A DNA stretch of 59,056 nt from Mogibacterium sp. (GTDB lineage Bacteria; Bacillota; Clostridia; Peptostreptococcales; Anaerovoracaceae), in assembly GCA_017512145.1 (NCBI GenBank), contig JAFWHB010000018.1, positions 1-59,056 of the forward strand. The letters run 5' to 3'. The position numbers were made by a program, and so were the translations under genes. The notes beneath the pieces were generated by a model. That model was not told the origin of the DNA, ran no database searches, and worked only from the letters and a program-made list of their open reading frames with translations. Each line of letters starts with the position of its first letter. Position 1 is the stretch's first letter. This document shows, in pieces, positions 28,331 to 37,078 of this stretch.

Positions 28331-30269
28331 ATTTTTCCTCCTGGGAAGCCTTATATGCTGCGATTACCTTGTCTGCGAGGTTTGATGGGAGCTCTGCATA
28401 TCTTGCGAACTCAACTGTGAATGAACCTCTTGCCTGTGTCATCGAGCGGAGTGCGATAGCATAGTCGAAGAGCTCTGACTGAGGTGCTTCAGCGTGGAGT
28501 ACTGTTCCGTTGTGTGCAGAATCCATTCCGAGTACCATACCACGTCTGTTCGGCATGTCGCCCATTACTGCTCCTACAAATGCTTCAGGAACAGTGATCT
28601 CAAGCTTCATGATAGGCTCGAGGAGGCAAGGTCTAGCCTCAACGATACCCTTCTTGAATGCGAGGGATGCAGCGATCTTGAATGATACTTCGTTGGAGTC
28701 TACTTCGTGATATGAACCATCATAGAGGACTGCCTTGATGTTCTGAACCTTGCAGCCTGCGAGAGGTCCCTTCTCCATGCACTCGAGAAGTCCCTTCTCA
28801 ACTGCAGGTACGTAGTTCTTAGGAACGGATCCGCCGAAGAGCTCTTCTGAGAACTCAAGTCCTGGCTCCTGTGATGGGGAGAATCTGATATGAACGTCTC
28901 CGTACTGACCAGCACCACCGGACTGCTTCTTGTGCTTACCCTGAACATCAGATGTGCCCTTGATGGTCTCTCTGTAAGCGATCTTCTGAGGAACTACGTT
29001 AACGCTTACGCCGTATCTGTCTTTGAGCTTAGCCTGGATGATTCCGAGCTGGATGTCTCCCTGTCCTCCGAGGAGAGTCTGATGAGTCTCAGCATTTCTC
29101 TCGAGTACGAATGTTGGATCCTCTTCCATGAGTCTTGCAAGGCCCTGAGCCATCTTCTCGTCTTCGTTCTTGTCTGCCGCCTCAACTGCTACGAAGTAGC
29201 AAGGTGTAGGGAATGCAGCAGGCTTAACTGTTACCTGCTTGTTCTTGCTGCAGAGTGTGTCACCAGTCTTGGTGTTCTGGAGCTTACCAAGAGCTACCAT
29301 GTCGCCTGCAGGAACGTTGTCTGTCATTTCCTGAGCCTTACCTCTTACGAAGAATACTGAACCGAGCTTCTCAGCCTTCTCTGAACGTGGGTTGTAAACG
29401 TCAGCGCCTGGCTTGAGTGTTCCGGATACTACCTTAGCGTATGAAATCTTGCCAAGGAACGGATCTGCGAGTGTCTTGAAGATGTAGAGCACGAGGTCTC
29501 CAGCAGGATCGCAAGCGATCTCAATGTCCTCACCACTATCATTCTTAGCAGGAGTAACAACTGTTGCAGGCTTAGGTACATACTTGCAAAGTGCGTCGAG
29601 TACCTCATCTACTCCGTCGCCCTTTGTAGCACTCATCTTGAGTACAGGCATGATGTCTCCGTTGTGGATACCTGTTGCAAGTCCGTGTGCAAACTCTTCG
29701 TCTGTGAACGGCTCGCCCTCGAAGAACTTCTCCATGAGTTCCTCATCAGCACCAGCTACAGCCTCATCGAGAGCATCCTTGTCCTCGAGTGTAACTACAG
29801 CACTGCCGAACTTATCCTGAAGTGCCTCTACTACTTCGTCAACATTGACATTGTCCTTGTCAATCTTGTTGATTACGAAGAATGTAGGTGAATTGAATTC
29901 CTTAACAAGGTCAAATGCCTTCTCAGTTCCTACCTGAATACCGGATGAAGCATCTACCATGATGATTGCAGTAGCGCCTGTTGAAAGTGCTGCTCTTGCC
30001 TCTCCTGCGAAGTCGAAGAATCCCGGTGTGTCGATAAAGTTCAGCTTAGTTCCCTTGTACTCTACAGGAACGAGAGTCTGGTTGATGGTATATCCTTTCT
30101 CGATTTCCATCTTCTCATAGTCGGAAACAGTGTTACCGTCTTCGACCTTGCCCAGTCTGCTGATTACCTTAGTGTTCAGAAGACCTGCTTCGAGGAAAGT
30201 TGTCTTGCCTGTGCTGCCATGTCCAAGCAGTACGATGTTGCGGATCTTATCGGTTGAATAGCCTTTCAT
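28329..30269 (-). CDS. EF-G-like translation factor GTPase (second, diverged copy)
   Basis: This 646-residue protein has the full EF-G domain layout but is shorter and diverged from fusA. G motifs are GHGSTGKTT, EKGYTINQT (switch I, usually RGITI), DTPGFFDF (usually DTPGHVDF) and NKIDKD. Domain IV shows GGAGQYGDVHIRF and the end carries NRRGMVLGMD. The His of DTPGH that activates GTP hydrolysis is replaced by Phe, which suggests altered hydrolysis or a specialised role, as in the EF-G2/EF-G-like subfamily of Clostridia and Actinobacteria. The AGGAGGAACAA site is strong. It is not a TetM-type protein by motif. The 3' end has an odd duplication. Confidence 0.88.
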   Translation of the reverse strand: MKGYSTDKIRNIVLLGHGSTGKTTFLEAGLLNTKVISRLGKVEDGNTVSDYEKMEIEKGYTINQTLVPVEYKGTKLNFIDTPGFFDFAGEARAALSTGATAIIMVDASSGIQVGTEKAFDLVKEFNSPTFFVINKIDKDNVNVDEVVEALQDKFGSAVVTLEDKDALDEAVAGADEELMEKFFEGEPFTDEEFAHGLATGIHNGDIMPVLKMSATKGDGVDEVLDALCKYVPKPATVVTPAKNDSGEDIEIACDPAGDLVLYIFKTLADPFLGKISYAKVVSGTLKPGADVYNPRSEKAEKLGSVFFVRGKAQEMTDNVPAGDMVALGKLQNTKTGDTLCSKNKQVTVKPAAFPTPCYFVAVEAADKNEDEKMAQGLARLMEEDPTFVLERNAETHQTLLGGQGDIQLGIIQAKLKDRYGVSVNVVPQKIAYRETIKGTSDVQGKHKKQSGGAGQYGDVHIRFSPSQEPGLEFSEELFGGSVPKNYVPAVEKGLLECMEKGPLAGCKVQNIKAVLYDGSYHEVDSNEVSFKIAASLAFKKGIVEARPCLLEPIMKLEITVPEAFVGAVMGDMPNRRGMVLGMDSAHNGTVLHAEAPQSELFDYAIALRSMTQARGSFTVEFARYAELPSNLADKVIAAYKASQEEK

Positions 30270-30317
30270 TTGTTCCTCCTGGTTAGTTATATTATATGGT
30301 TGTCTTTGATATCTTAA

Positions 30318-31712
30318 TTAGAATTCTGCATTTCCCGGTGTTCTTGGGAACATCTGGACGTCTCTGATGTTGCTCATGCCGGTCATGTACATCAGTATGC
30401 GGTCGAAACCGAGTCCGTATCCTGCATGCTTGACACCGCCGTACTTGCGGAGATCGAGATACCAGTCGTAATCAGACTCTGTCAGTCCCATATCTTCGAT
30501 CTTCTTGAGCAGGACGTCGTATCTCTCTTCTCTCTGGCTGCCTCCGATGATCTCTCCGACTCCAGGTACCAGCATGTCGCATGCTGCTACAGTCTTGCCG
30601 TCATCATTGAGCCTCATATAGAAGGCCTTGCAGTCCTTAGGATAATCTGTTACGAAGATAGGCTTCTTGTATACCTCTTCGGTGAGATATCTCTCATGCT
30701 CAGTCTGAAGTTCAAGACCCCACTCTACCGGATATTCAAATTTCTTACCGGACTTCTGCAGGATCTCTACAGCCTGTGTATATGTGATTCTCTCGAAATC
30801 TGAGTTGACAATGTTATCGAGTCTCTCGAGGAGTCCCTTGTCGACGAAGCTGTTGAAGAACTTCATCTCTTCAGGGCATTTTCTCAGGACTTCGCTGATT
30901 ATGAATTTGATCATAGCCTCAGCAATGTCCATATCTCCCTGTAGATCGCAGAATGCCATCTCTGGCTCAATCATCCAGAACTCAGATGCATGTCTGGCTG
31001 TGTTGGAGTTCTCAGCGCGAAATGTAGGTCCGAATGTATATACATTGCGGAAAGCGAGAGCCATGATCTCAGCCTCGAGCTGACCGGATACAGTCAGGTT
31101 AGCCTTCTTGCCGAAGAAATCCTGTGTGTAGTCGATGCTGCCATCCTCGTTGCGAGGAATGTTGTCGAGGTCGAGTGTGGTTACCTGGAACATCTCGCCT
31201 GCGCCCTCTGCATCGCTGCATGTGATCTCAGGAGAATGTGCGTAGATGAAGCCTCTCTCCTGGAAGAACTGATGGATTGCGTATGCTGCAACGCTTCTAA
31301 CTCTGAATACTGCGGAGAACGTATTGCTCCTCGGTCTGAGGTGTGCGATCTCTCTCAGGAATTCCATTGTATGGCGCTTCTTCTGGAGCGGATAATCAGG
31401 ATCGGAATCTGCCTCAAGGGTAATCTCTTCAGCCTTGATTTCGAATGGCTGCTTAGCCTCCGGTGTCAGGACAAGAGTTCCTCTTACCTTGATACCTGCG
31501 CTCAGGCGGTACTTCGATACTTCCTGATAGTTGTCAAGCTTGTCTGCCTCATAAACTACCTGTACCGGGGTAAAGAAAGTTCCGTCGTTGAGCGAGATGA
31601 AGCCGAACTGGTTAGAACTGCGGTTGCCTCTGACCCATCCGTAAACAGTGACTTCCTTGTCTGCGTATTCTGCTGTGTTTTTAAATAATTCTCTGATTTC
31701 GATGTCTTTCAT
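30318..31712 (-). CDS. asnS: Asparaginyl-tRNA synthetase
   Basis: This is a 464-residue class II synthetase with an N-terminal OB-fold anticodon-binding domain (residues 15-105, [13 protein letters not shown]), motif 2 [20 protein letters not shown] and motif 3 [15 protein letters not shown]. The length and [11 protein letters not shown] fit AsnRS, not AspRS. The 5' leader holds a hairpin (ATATGCA/TGCATAT type) near 31725-31762 but no recognisable T-box. The 49-base gap to the EF-G-like gene suggests the two may share a transcript. Confidence 0.96.
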   Translation of the reverse strand: MKDIEIRELFKNTAEYADKEVTVYGWVRGNRSSNQFGFISLNDGTFFTPVQVVYEADKLDNYQEVSKYRLSAGIKVRGTLVLTPEAKQPFEIKAEEITLEADSDPDYPLQKKRHTMEFLREIAHLRPRSNTFSAVFRVRSVAAYAIHQFFQERGFIYAHSPEITCSDAEGAGEMFQVTTLDLDNIPRNEDGSIDYTQDFFGKKANLTVSGQLEAEIMALAFRNVYTFGPTFRAENSNTARHASEFWMIEPEMAFCDLQGDMDIAEAMIKFIISEVLRKCPEEMKFFNSFVDKGLLERLDNIVNSDFERITYTQAVEILQKSGKKFEYPVEWGLELQTEHERYLTEEVYKKPIFVTDYPKDCKAFYMRLNDDGKTVAACDMLVPGVGEIIGGSQREERYDVLLKKIEDMGLTESDYDWYLDLRKYGGVKHAGYGLGFDRILMYMTGMSNIRDVQMFPRTPGNAEF

Positions 31713-31776
31713 AAATCTCTTCCCATATGCAATGCCCCGCGTGCTGTGCAGGCATGCATATCAACAAATAAAATAC

Positions 31777-31801
31777 TAGGCTGGCGCAGTGCACCAGCCT
31801 A
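31777..31801 (-). terminator. Terminator after rarA
   Basis: TAGGCTGG and CCAGCCTA form an 8-bp stem, extended internally by GCGC-type pairing, followed on the minus strand by GTATTTTATTTG. It lies about 100 bases beyond the rarA stop and before asnS. Confidence 0.7.
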
Positions 31802-31903
31802 AAAAGTATATCATATCCGCAAGCTCCGTGTCATTAAAAATCTGACATATATCTGCCATACGGCTGACAAATTAACGGCGGACTTTAACAGTGATTTGTG
31901 CCT

Positions 31904-33250
31904 TTATTTCTTCTTGTGCTCTTCACGCCACTTCCTGATAGCCTCGTATCTCTCTTTGAATCTCGGCTCAAAGCCCTGATTGCCCGGATGATAATACTCT
32001 GTGCCCCTGAGATTCTCCGGCAGACATTCCATATCTGCTATCTTGTCTTCAGTATCGTGGGCATAGATGTATCCCTTGCCGTAATCAAGCTCCTTCATGA
32101 GCTTGGTCGGAGCATTGCGGATATGAAGCGGCACCGGCTCTGCTATCGTCTTGTTAGCATCGGCCGCAGCCTGCATATAGGCGACCTCCATCGCATTGGA
32201 CTTTGGCGCAAGAGCGTTATAAATAACCGCTTCGGTAAGATGCACGCTGCACTCCGGCATTCCGATCAGGTGACACGCCTGAAAAGCAGCGACAGATAAC
32301 TCGAGCGCCCTCGGATCGGCGAGGCCTACATCTTCTGCTGCAAATCTCGTGACGCGCCTTGCTATATACATCGGGTCTTCGCCCGACTCGAGCATTCTCG
32401 CAAGCCAGTATACAGCCGCGTCGGCGTCTGAATTCCTCATGGACTTGTGCAAAGCGGATATTATGTTGTAGTGCTCTTCGCCCTGCTTGTCATAGAGGAG
32501 AGACTTGCGCGATGTGCATTGTTCAAAGTCATCAGGTGTTACCGTGACTATCTCTCTGCCGGTCTTCTCGTCCACGCTGTGATCAGCATTCAGTACCATC
32601 ATCTCGAGAGTCGAGAGAGCAGTCCTTGCATCGCCATTAGCGAATGCCGCAAGAGCATTCACCTCATCATCGCTGATCCTGACCTCCATATCGCCAAAGC
32701 CCCTCGGATCGTCGATAGCGTTCCTTATAAGCTTAGCAATATCGCCCTGCTCGAGTTGGTGCAGAACGAAGACTTTGCACCTTGAGAGAAGAGCGCCGTT
32801 GACCTCGAACGAAGGATTCTCGGTGGTCGCTCCGATCAGGATGATGCTGCCCTTCTCCACGAACGGAAGGAAGGCGTCCTGCTGAGCCTTGTTGAATCTG
32901 TGGATCTCGTCTACGAAGACTATCGTGCGAGCTCCGAGTGCAGTCATCCTGTCAGCCTGCTGCATGACAGTCTTGATCTCCTTGATGCCGCTCGTAACGG
33001 CACTGAAATTGATGAACTGCGCATTAGTGCCCGCGGCAATGATCTGCGCGAGTGTGGTCTTGCCGACTCCCGGCGGCCCCCAGAATATCATCGAAGAGAC
33101 ACTGTCTCTCTCGATCATGTTCCTGAGAACTTTGCCCTTGCCTACAAGATGCTCCTGCCCAACGTACTCATCGAGATTGCGTGGACGCATCCTCGCAGCC
33201 AACGGCTGGCTCTGATTATTCTCGGTTTCAAATAAACTAATCTGACTCAT
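31904..33250 (-). CDS. rarA: Replication-associated recombination protein RarA (MgsA) AAA+ ATPase
   Basis: The 448-residue AAA+ ATPase is homologous to the clamp-loader family and acts at stalled replication forks. Visible: MRPRNLDEYVGQEHLVGKGK, Walker A GPPGVGKTT, Walker B FVDEIHRFNKAQQDAFLP, sensor GATTENPSFE and the C-terminal tetramerisation domain with WLARMLESGEDPMYIARR and NAPTKLMKELDYGKGY. The start overlaps the upstream MFS gene's end by 14 bases, so the two are coupled even though their jobs look unrelated. Confidence 0.95.
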   Translation of the reverse strand: MSQISLFETENNQSQPLAARMRPRNLDEYVGQEHLVGKGKVLRNMIERDSVSSMIFWGPPGVGKTTLAQIIAAGTNAQFINFSAVTSGIKEIKTVMQQADRMTALGARTIVFVDEIHRFNKAQQDAFLPFVEKGSIILIGATTENPSFEVNGALLSRCKVFVLHQLEQGDIAKLIRNAIDDPRGFGDMEVRISDDEVNALAAFANGDARTALSTLEMMVLNADHSVDEKTGREIVTVTPDDFEQCTSRKSLLYDKQGEEHYNIISALHKSMRNSDADAAVYWLARMLESGEDPMYIARRVTRFAAEDVGLADPRALELSVAAFQACHLIGMPECSVHLTEAVIYNALAPKSNAMEVAYMQAAADANKTIAEPVPLHIRNAPTKLMKELDYGKGYIYAHDTEDKIADMECLPENLRGTEYYHPGNQGFEPRFKERYEAIRKWREEHKKK

Positions 33251-34487
33251 TTCTCTTGTTTGCCTGTCTCATTGTCAGCAGCAATACTGCAAGCAGTACG
33301 ATCACGACTGCCAGTGCTGCCGACCATATTCCTGCATCCGGCAGGAAGGAAGTTGTTCCGTCGCTGTTCTCTATGAGCTCGGCATCTCTGAGTATCCACG
33401 CTCCAAGCGCTGGCCCGATAAGTCCCGGTACGAATACCTGTCCTATTATCCTCACGCCCTGGAACTGGCCGGATCTTCCCTCTGGTATGTTGTCTCTGAT
33501 AAGGGCACCGAATACCGACATGCCCGTAAGATAACCGGCCATCATCAGGAGTGACCCGATGAATACCGGAATAGTAGTTCTTGTGAAATACAGTATTATG
33601 TATCCGGCTATCAGCATCATGCAAACCGGCAGAATACTCTTCATGAAGCCCTTGCTGTCATAGAGTCTGCCGTAGAAGACCGTAATGACAGCCGCCAGGA
33701 TTATAGCCGGCGCGAAGATGAGAACGTAGTTGTCCATCCCGAGGGTCTTCTCGTAATAGATCAGCAGATACGGCATGAACACCTGTATCGAGGTGCCGAA
33801 TATGGCAAAATTCAGAAGTCCCAGATACAAGGTCTTATTAGCTCTTGCCACAGATGGCCTGAAGCTGTAAGTAAGTGTCTGCCCGAGGCTCTCATTAACC
33901 GGCCCAAGATCCGGTGCATCCTCGATCATGAACCATCCGGCAATACCGATCAGTGTTGTCGCAATGCCTATGATGTAGTAGATGGTCGTCCATGCCTCAT
34001 GAGTGTCAAGGTTGAAGCTCATGAACCCGCCGAACACCACCAGAATAGCTACAAGAGGCATCATTGAATTGACGCCTTCTATCTTGCCTCTGTTGGTCGA
34101 ATCTCCCCTGTCAGTCAGCCACGCATTGTATGCGGCGTCATTGGCTGTGGAGCCAAAGTACGTCATCACGCAGTCCATCACTATCGTCAGGAAGATGCTC
34201 CTTATATACGCAAAGCTGATGATGCTGATTCCCCATATAATATAGCCCGCACTCATGAATGCCTTGCGCTTGCCGACCTTGTCAGATACAGCACCCATGA
34301 TGATCGTGGTCAGAGCAGCAGTCACGGCACTCGCCATGACCATCGCCGAGATGTCCGCAGCCGAAGCATGGAACATCTTGTAGATGAATACATTGAAGTA
34401 CATGTTCTCAACGACCCATGCGACCTGACCCATGAGTCCGAACACGACCATCGCTATCCAGAATTTTACACCAAGTTGTTTCTTCAT
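33237..34487 (-). CDS. MFS transporter (SLC45/sugar-porter-like)
   Basis: This 416-residue integral membrane protein has about 12 hydrophobic segments and the MFS motif A-like loop GAVSDKVGKRKAFM after helix 2. Its N-terminal segment NMYFNVFIYKMFHASAADIS and DCVMTYFGSTANDAAYNAWLTD resemble a clostridial MFS group annotated as maltose/sugar or uncharacterised. The substrate cannot be inferred. It is 80 bases downstream of the ABC-GNAT stop's terminator in the opposite sense of reading: the minus-strand order is ABC-GNAT, palindrome, MFS, rarA. Confidence 0.8.
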   Translation of the reverse strand: MKKQLGVKFWIAMVVFGLMGQVAWVVENMYFNVFIYKMFHASAADISAMVMASAVTAALTTIIMGAVSDKVGKRKAFMSAGYIIWGISIISFAYIRSIFLTIVMDCVMTYFGSTANDAAYNAWLTDRGDSTNRGKIEGVNSMMPLVAILVVFGGFMSFNLDTHEAWTTIYYIIGIATTLIGIAGWFMIEDAPDLGPVNESLGQTLTYSFRPSVARANKTLYLGLLNFAIFGTSIQVFMPYLLIYYEKTLGMDNYVLIFAPAIILAAVITVFYGRLYDSKGFMKSILPVCMMLIAGYIILYFTRTTIPVFIGSLLMMAGYLTGMSVFGALIRDNIPEGRSGQFQGVRIIGQVFVPGLIGPALGAWILRDAELIENSDGTTSFLPDAGIWSAALAVVIVLLAVLLLTMRQANKRNESD

Positions 34488-34517
34488 ACAATAATTTCAG
34501 AACGTTCGTTTGAAAAT

Positions 34518-34552
34518 GAGACAGGGGTTCGGTTCTCTGTATCCCCTGTCCC
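34518..34552 (-). terminator. Palindrome/terminator after the ABC-GNAT gene
   Basis: GGGACAGGGG and CCCCTGTCTC pair around a 15-base loop containing AGAGAACC and are followed on the minus strand by ATTTTC. It ends the ABC-GNAT transcript. The arms and loop resemble the small GACAGGGG...GAACC palindromes scattered in many bacterial genomes, and the same AGAGAACC loop recurs in the palindrome upstream of yedF (reverse orientation). Confidence 0.65.
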
Positions 34553-34566
34553 ACGTGTCAGATGTG

Positions 34567-36939
34567 TCAGATTTCTCTGCCCATTATTATGACTTTGTAG
34601 TTCTCCTGCTGCTCCTCGCCTGTTGCAGTGAAGCCCTGGCTCTTCCAGAATGCAAGAGCCTCTTCATTGTTCTCCACGCAGCCCAGTGACAGGTAGTCGT
34701 AGCCTGCAGCCTTCATCGCAGCTCTTACATCTGCAAAGATGCCGGAACCGACACCGCGGCCCTGCATGTCACCATCTACCATGAGCCAGCCGATGAAGGC
34801 ATCATCGCTCTCAGGATACCCTGTGATCAAGTCCATGACTGCGACCAGTACATCGTCAGCATTATAGAATCCGACAAAGTGCTTGCTGCTCTTGGACGCG
34901 CCTTCAGGAAGCTCTGAGATGACCTCTGTGAGGCTCTCTCTTGTCGGAACAGTCTGCATGTATTCGTAGTATTTCGAATTGGATTTGGCCAGTCTGTAGA
35001 CAGGCGAAATATCCGCCTCTGTGATGCGCCTGACCTCGTACTCGGACGAGAGTGTAGATATATCAAGTCCATCACTCTCACCTGCCTCTGCAGCCGCAGT
35101 TCTTGCCGCTTCGCTGTCGATGGCCTGCCTGAACTGGGTCTCATACAGATCCTTGTATGTGCCTCCGAGCGCCAGAAGCTCTTCGTGTGTACCCTGCTCA
35201 GCGATAACGCCGCCCTTGACGACAAGGATCTTGTCAGCCTTAAGAATGGTCGACAGTCTGTGAGCGATAACGATGCTCGTTCTGCCCTCCATCATCTTCT
35301 CAAGAGCATCCTGGATGGAATTCTCCGAAATAGAGTCAAGAGCTGATGTAGCCTCATCGAGGATCAGGATCTTAGGATCTTTGAGGATGACTCTTGCAAG
35401 CGACAGTCTCTGCTTCTCACCGCCTGAGAGCTTGAGTCCCCGGTTACCGACCTGAGTATTGTATCCGTCCGGCTGATTTACTATGAAATCGTGGATGTTG
35501 GCTATTCTGCAGGCTTCTTCGATCTCTTCCATCGTGGCGTCATCATTGGCATATCTGAGGTTCTCAAGGATAGTGCCGTTGAAGAGATATGTCTCCTGAG
35601 TTACCACACCGATTTTGGATCTGAGATATTCGAGGTCAAAGTCCCTGACATCGACTCCCGCTACCTTCACGCTGCCTCCGTTGACGTCGTACAGCCGTGG
35701 AATGAGATTGACTACGGTTGATTTGCCGGAGCCTGAAGGTCCTACGATGGCGTACATCGAGCCGCCCGGAACCTCGAAGTCCACATCCGTAAGGATCGGA
35801 TTCTCAGGGTTGTAGCTGAATGCGACATGCTCGTATCTGATCGGCTTGTTGTCGACATCAGGCTTCTCGCCATTCTCTGGCGAAACGATCGTATTCTCTC
35901 TGTCAAAGTAATCAAATATACGTGTGAACAGCGCAAGTGATCTGGTGAAATCTACCGAAAGATTGAGAAGCTGCTCGATCGGACGGTAAAGTCTGTTGAT
36001 CAGCGCAACTGTCGCAGTGATGATACCGACAGTAAGATTCGGGTCGATGTTGCGGATGATGAAGTATCCGCCGGCAAAGTAAATGAGCAGCGGTCCGAGC
36101 TGTGTGAACATTCCCATGACAACTCTGAAGAGCTGGCCTGATCTCTGCTCCTTGAGATTGAGATTGGTGACTTCCTTGTTGATCTTGACAAAGTCATCGT
36201 ATTCCTTCTGCTCGCGGGTGAAGATCTTGACCAGCATCGATCCGCTTACAGACAGAGTCTCGTCGATCTTCTGATTGAGCTCGTCGCTCTTGGCCTGGCT
36301 CTGAGTGAGATATTTCCATCTCGTCCTGCCGGCAGTCCTTGTAGGAAGGATCAGCAGCGGAATGACCAGGATGCCAACCACAGCAAGAGCAGGGCTCATG
36401 CTGAAGAGAGCGATCAGCGTCGTTATGACCGTTGCTACATTGCTGACGATATTCGACAGAGTTCCGCTTATGACAGAACTCACGCCGCTGATGTCAGTGT
36501 TCATTCTTGTGATGATGTCTCCCTGCTTCTCCGTTGTGAAGAAGGAGTGCGGCATGTATTGCAGGTGCTTGTACATCTGATTGCGCATGTCAAAGATGAT
36601 TCTCTGTGATATCCACGCATTGATGTAATTCTCAAGCACTCCAACCAGCTGGCTTACAGTCAGCGCCGCGAAAGCCATAAGGAGCAGCCTTATAAGCAGC
36701 TCCATATTCTTCCCTACCAGCGCCTCATCTACGATCCTTCCTGTAATGATCGACGGCATGAGTCCCACAGTAGCCGAAAGAAGAATCGCAATGAATACGA
36801 AAATAAACTGCAGCCAGTACGGCTTAAGGTATCCGAGGATCCTCACCAAGAGGCCCTTAGTAACCTTAGGCATATTCTGTTTTTCCTCGTCAGTGAGGAA
36901 TCTCATAGGGCCCATCCGGCCCGGTCCCGGTCCTGCCAT
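34567..36939 (-). CDS. ABC exporter (fused membrane and ATPase domains) with C-terminal GNAT acetyltransferase domain
   Basis: The first 600 residues are a half-size ABC exporter: six membrane helices (about 35-330), then an ATPase domain with Walker A GPSGSGKST, signature LSGGEKQRLSLARV, Walker B ILILDEATSALD and switch AHRLST. From about residue 634 to 790 a second domain follows (YEVRRITEADISPVY, the acetyl-CoA loop QGRGVGSGIF, NNEEALAFWKSQGF), a typical GNAT N-acetyltransferase. No stop, frameshift or ribosome binding site separates them, so the fusion is real in this sequence. ABC exporters of this type act as dimers and move lipids, peptides or drugs. The acetyltransferase could modify the cargo or confer resistance by acetylation plus efflux; that is inference. 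Confidence 0.88.
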   Translation of the reverse strand: MAGPGPGRMGPMRFLTDEEKQNMPKVTKGLLVRILGYLKPYWLQFIFVFIAILLSATVGLMPSIITGRIVDEALVGKNMELLIRLLLMAFAALTVSQLVGVLENYINAWISQRIIFDMRNQMYKHLQYMPHSFFTTEKQGDIITRMNTDISGVSSVISGTLSNIVSNVATVITTLIALFSMSPALAVVGILVIPLLILPTRTAGRTRWKYLTQSQAKSDELNQKIDETLSVSGSMLVKIFTREQKEYDDFVKINKEVTNLNLKEQRSGQLFRVVMGMFTQLGPLLIYFAGGYFIIRNIDPNLTVGIITATVALINRLYRPIEQLLNLSVDFTRSLALFTRIFDYFDRENTIVSPENGEKPDVDNKPIRYEHVAFSYNPENPILTDVDFEVPGGSMYAIVGPSGSGKSTVVNLIPRLYDVNGGSVKVAGVDVRDFDLEYLRSKIGVVTQETYLFNGTILENLRYANDDATMEEIEEACRIANIHDFIVNQPDGYNTQVGNRGLKLSGGEKQRLSLARVILKDPKILILDEATSALDSISENSIQDALEKMMEGRTSIVIAHRLSTILKADKILVVKGGVIAEQGTHEELLALGGTYKDLYETQFRQAIDSEAARTAAAEAGESDGLDISTLSSEYEVRRITEADISPVYRLAKSNSKYYEYMQTVPTRESLTEVISELPEGASKSSKHFVGFYNADDVLVAVMDLITGYPESDDAFIGWLMVDGDMQGRGVGSGIFADVRAAMKAAGYDYLSLGCVENNEEALAFWKSQGFTATGEEQQENYKVIIMGREI

Positions 36940-37078
36940 TTTAATTACCCTTTTCCATTCTTAAACCTATTAGCATAGCGAGCGGAGCTTGCAATTTTCC
37001 CATTATCGCAGAGCGAATGAGATGTAGTGCACGATTTCGAGCACTCGTGCAAATTGGGCGCAGCCCGCCCGGGAAGAA
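36940..37078. other. Palindrome-rich spacer upstream of the ABC-GNAT gene
   Basis: No gene is visible. Going along the minus strand there are GGGCGGGCTGCGCCC, then a hairpin GCACGA/TCGTGC around a loop, then a GC-rich stretch AAGCTCCGCTCGCTATGC before the ABC-GNAT start. The base composition differs from the flanking genes. It may be a degenerate repeat or a terminator of the E2-like gene's upstream neighbour; no promoter was recognised. Confidence 0.4.
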
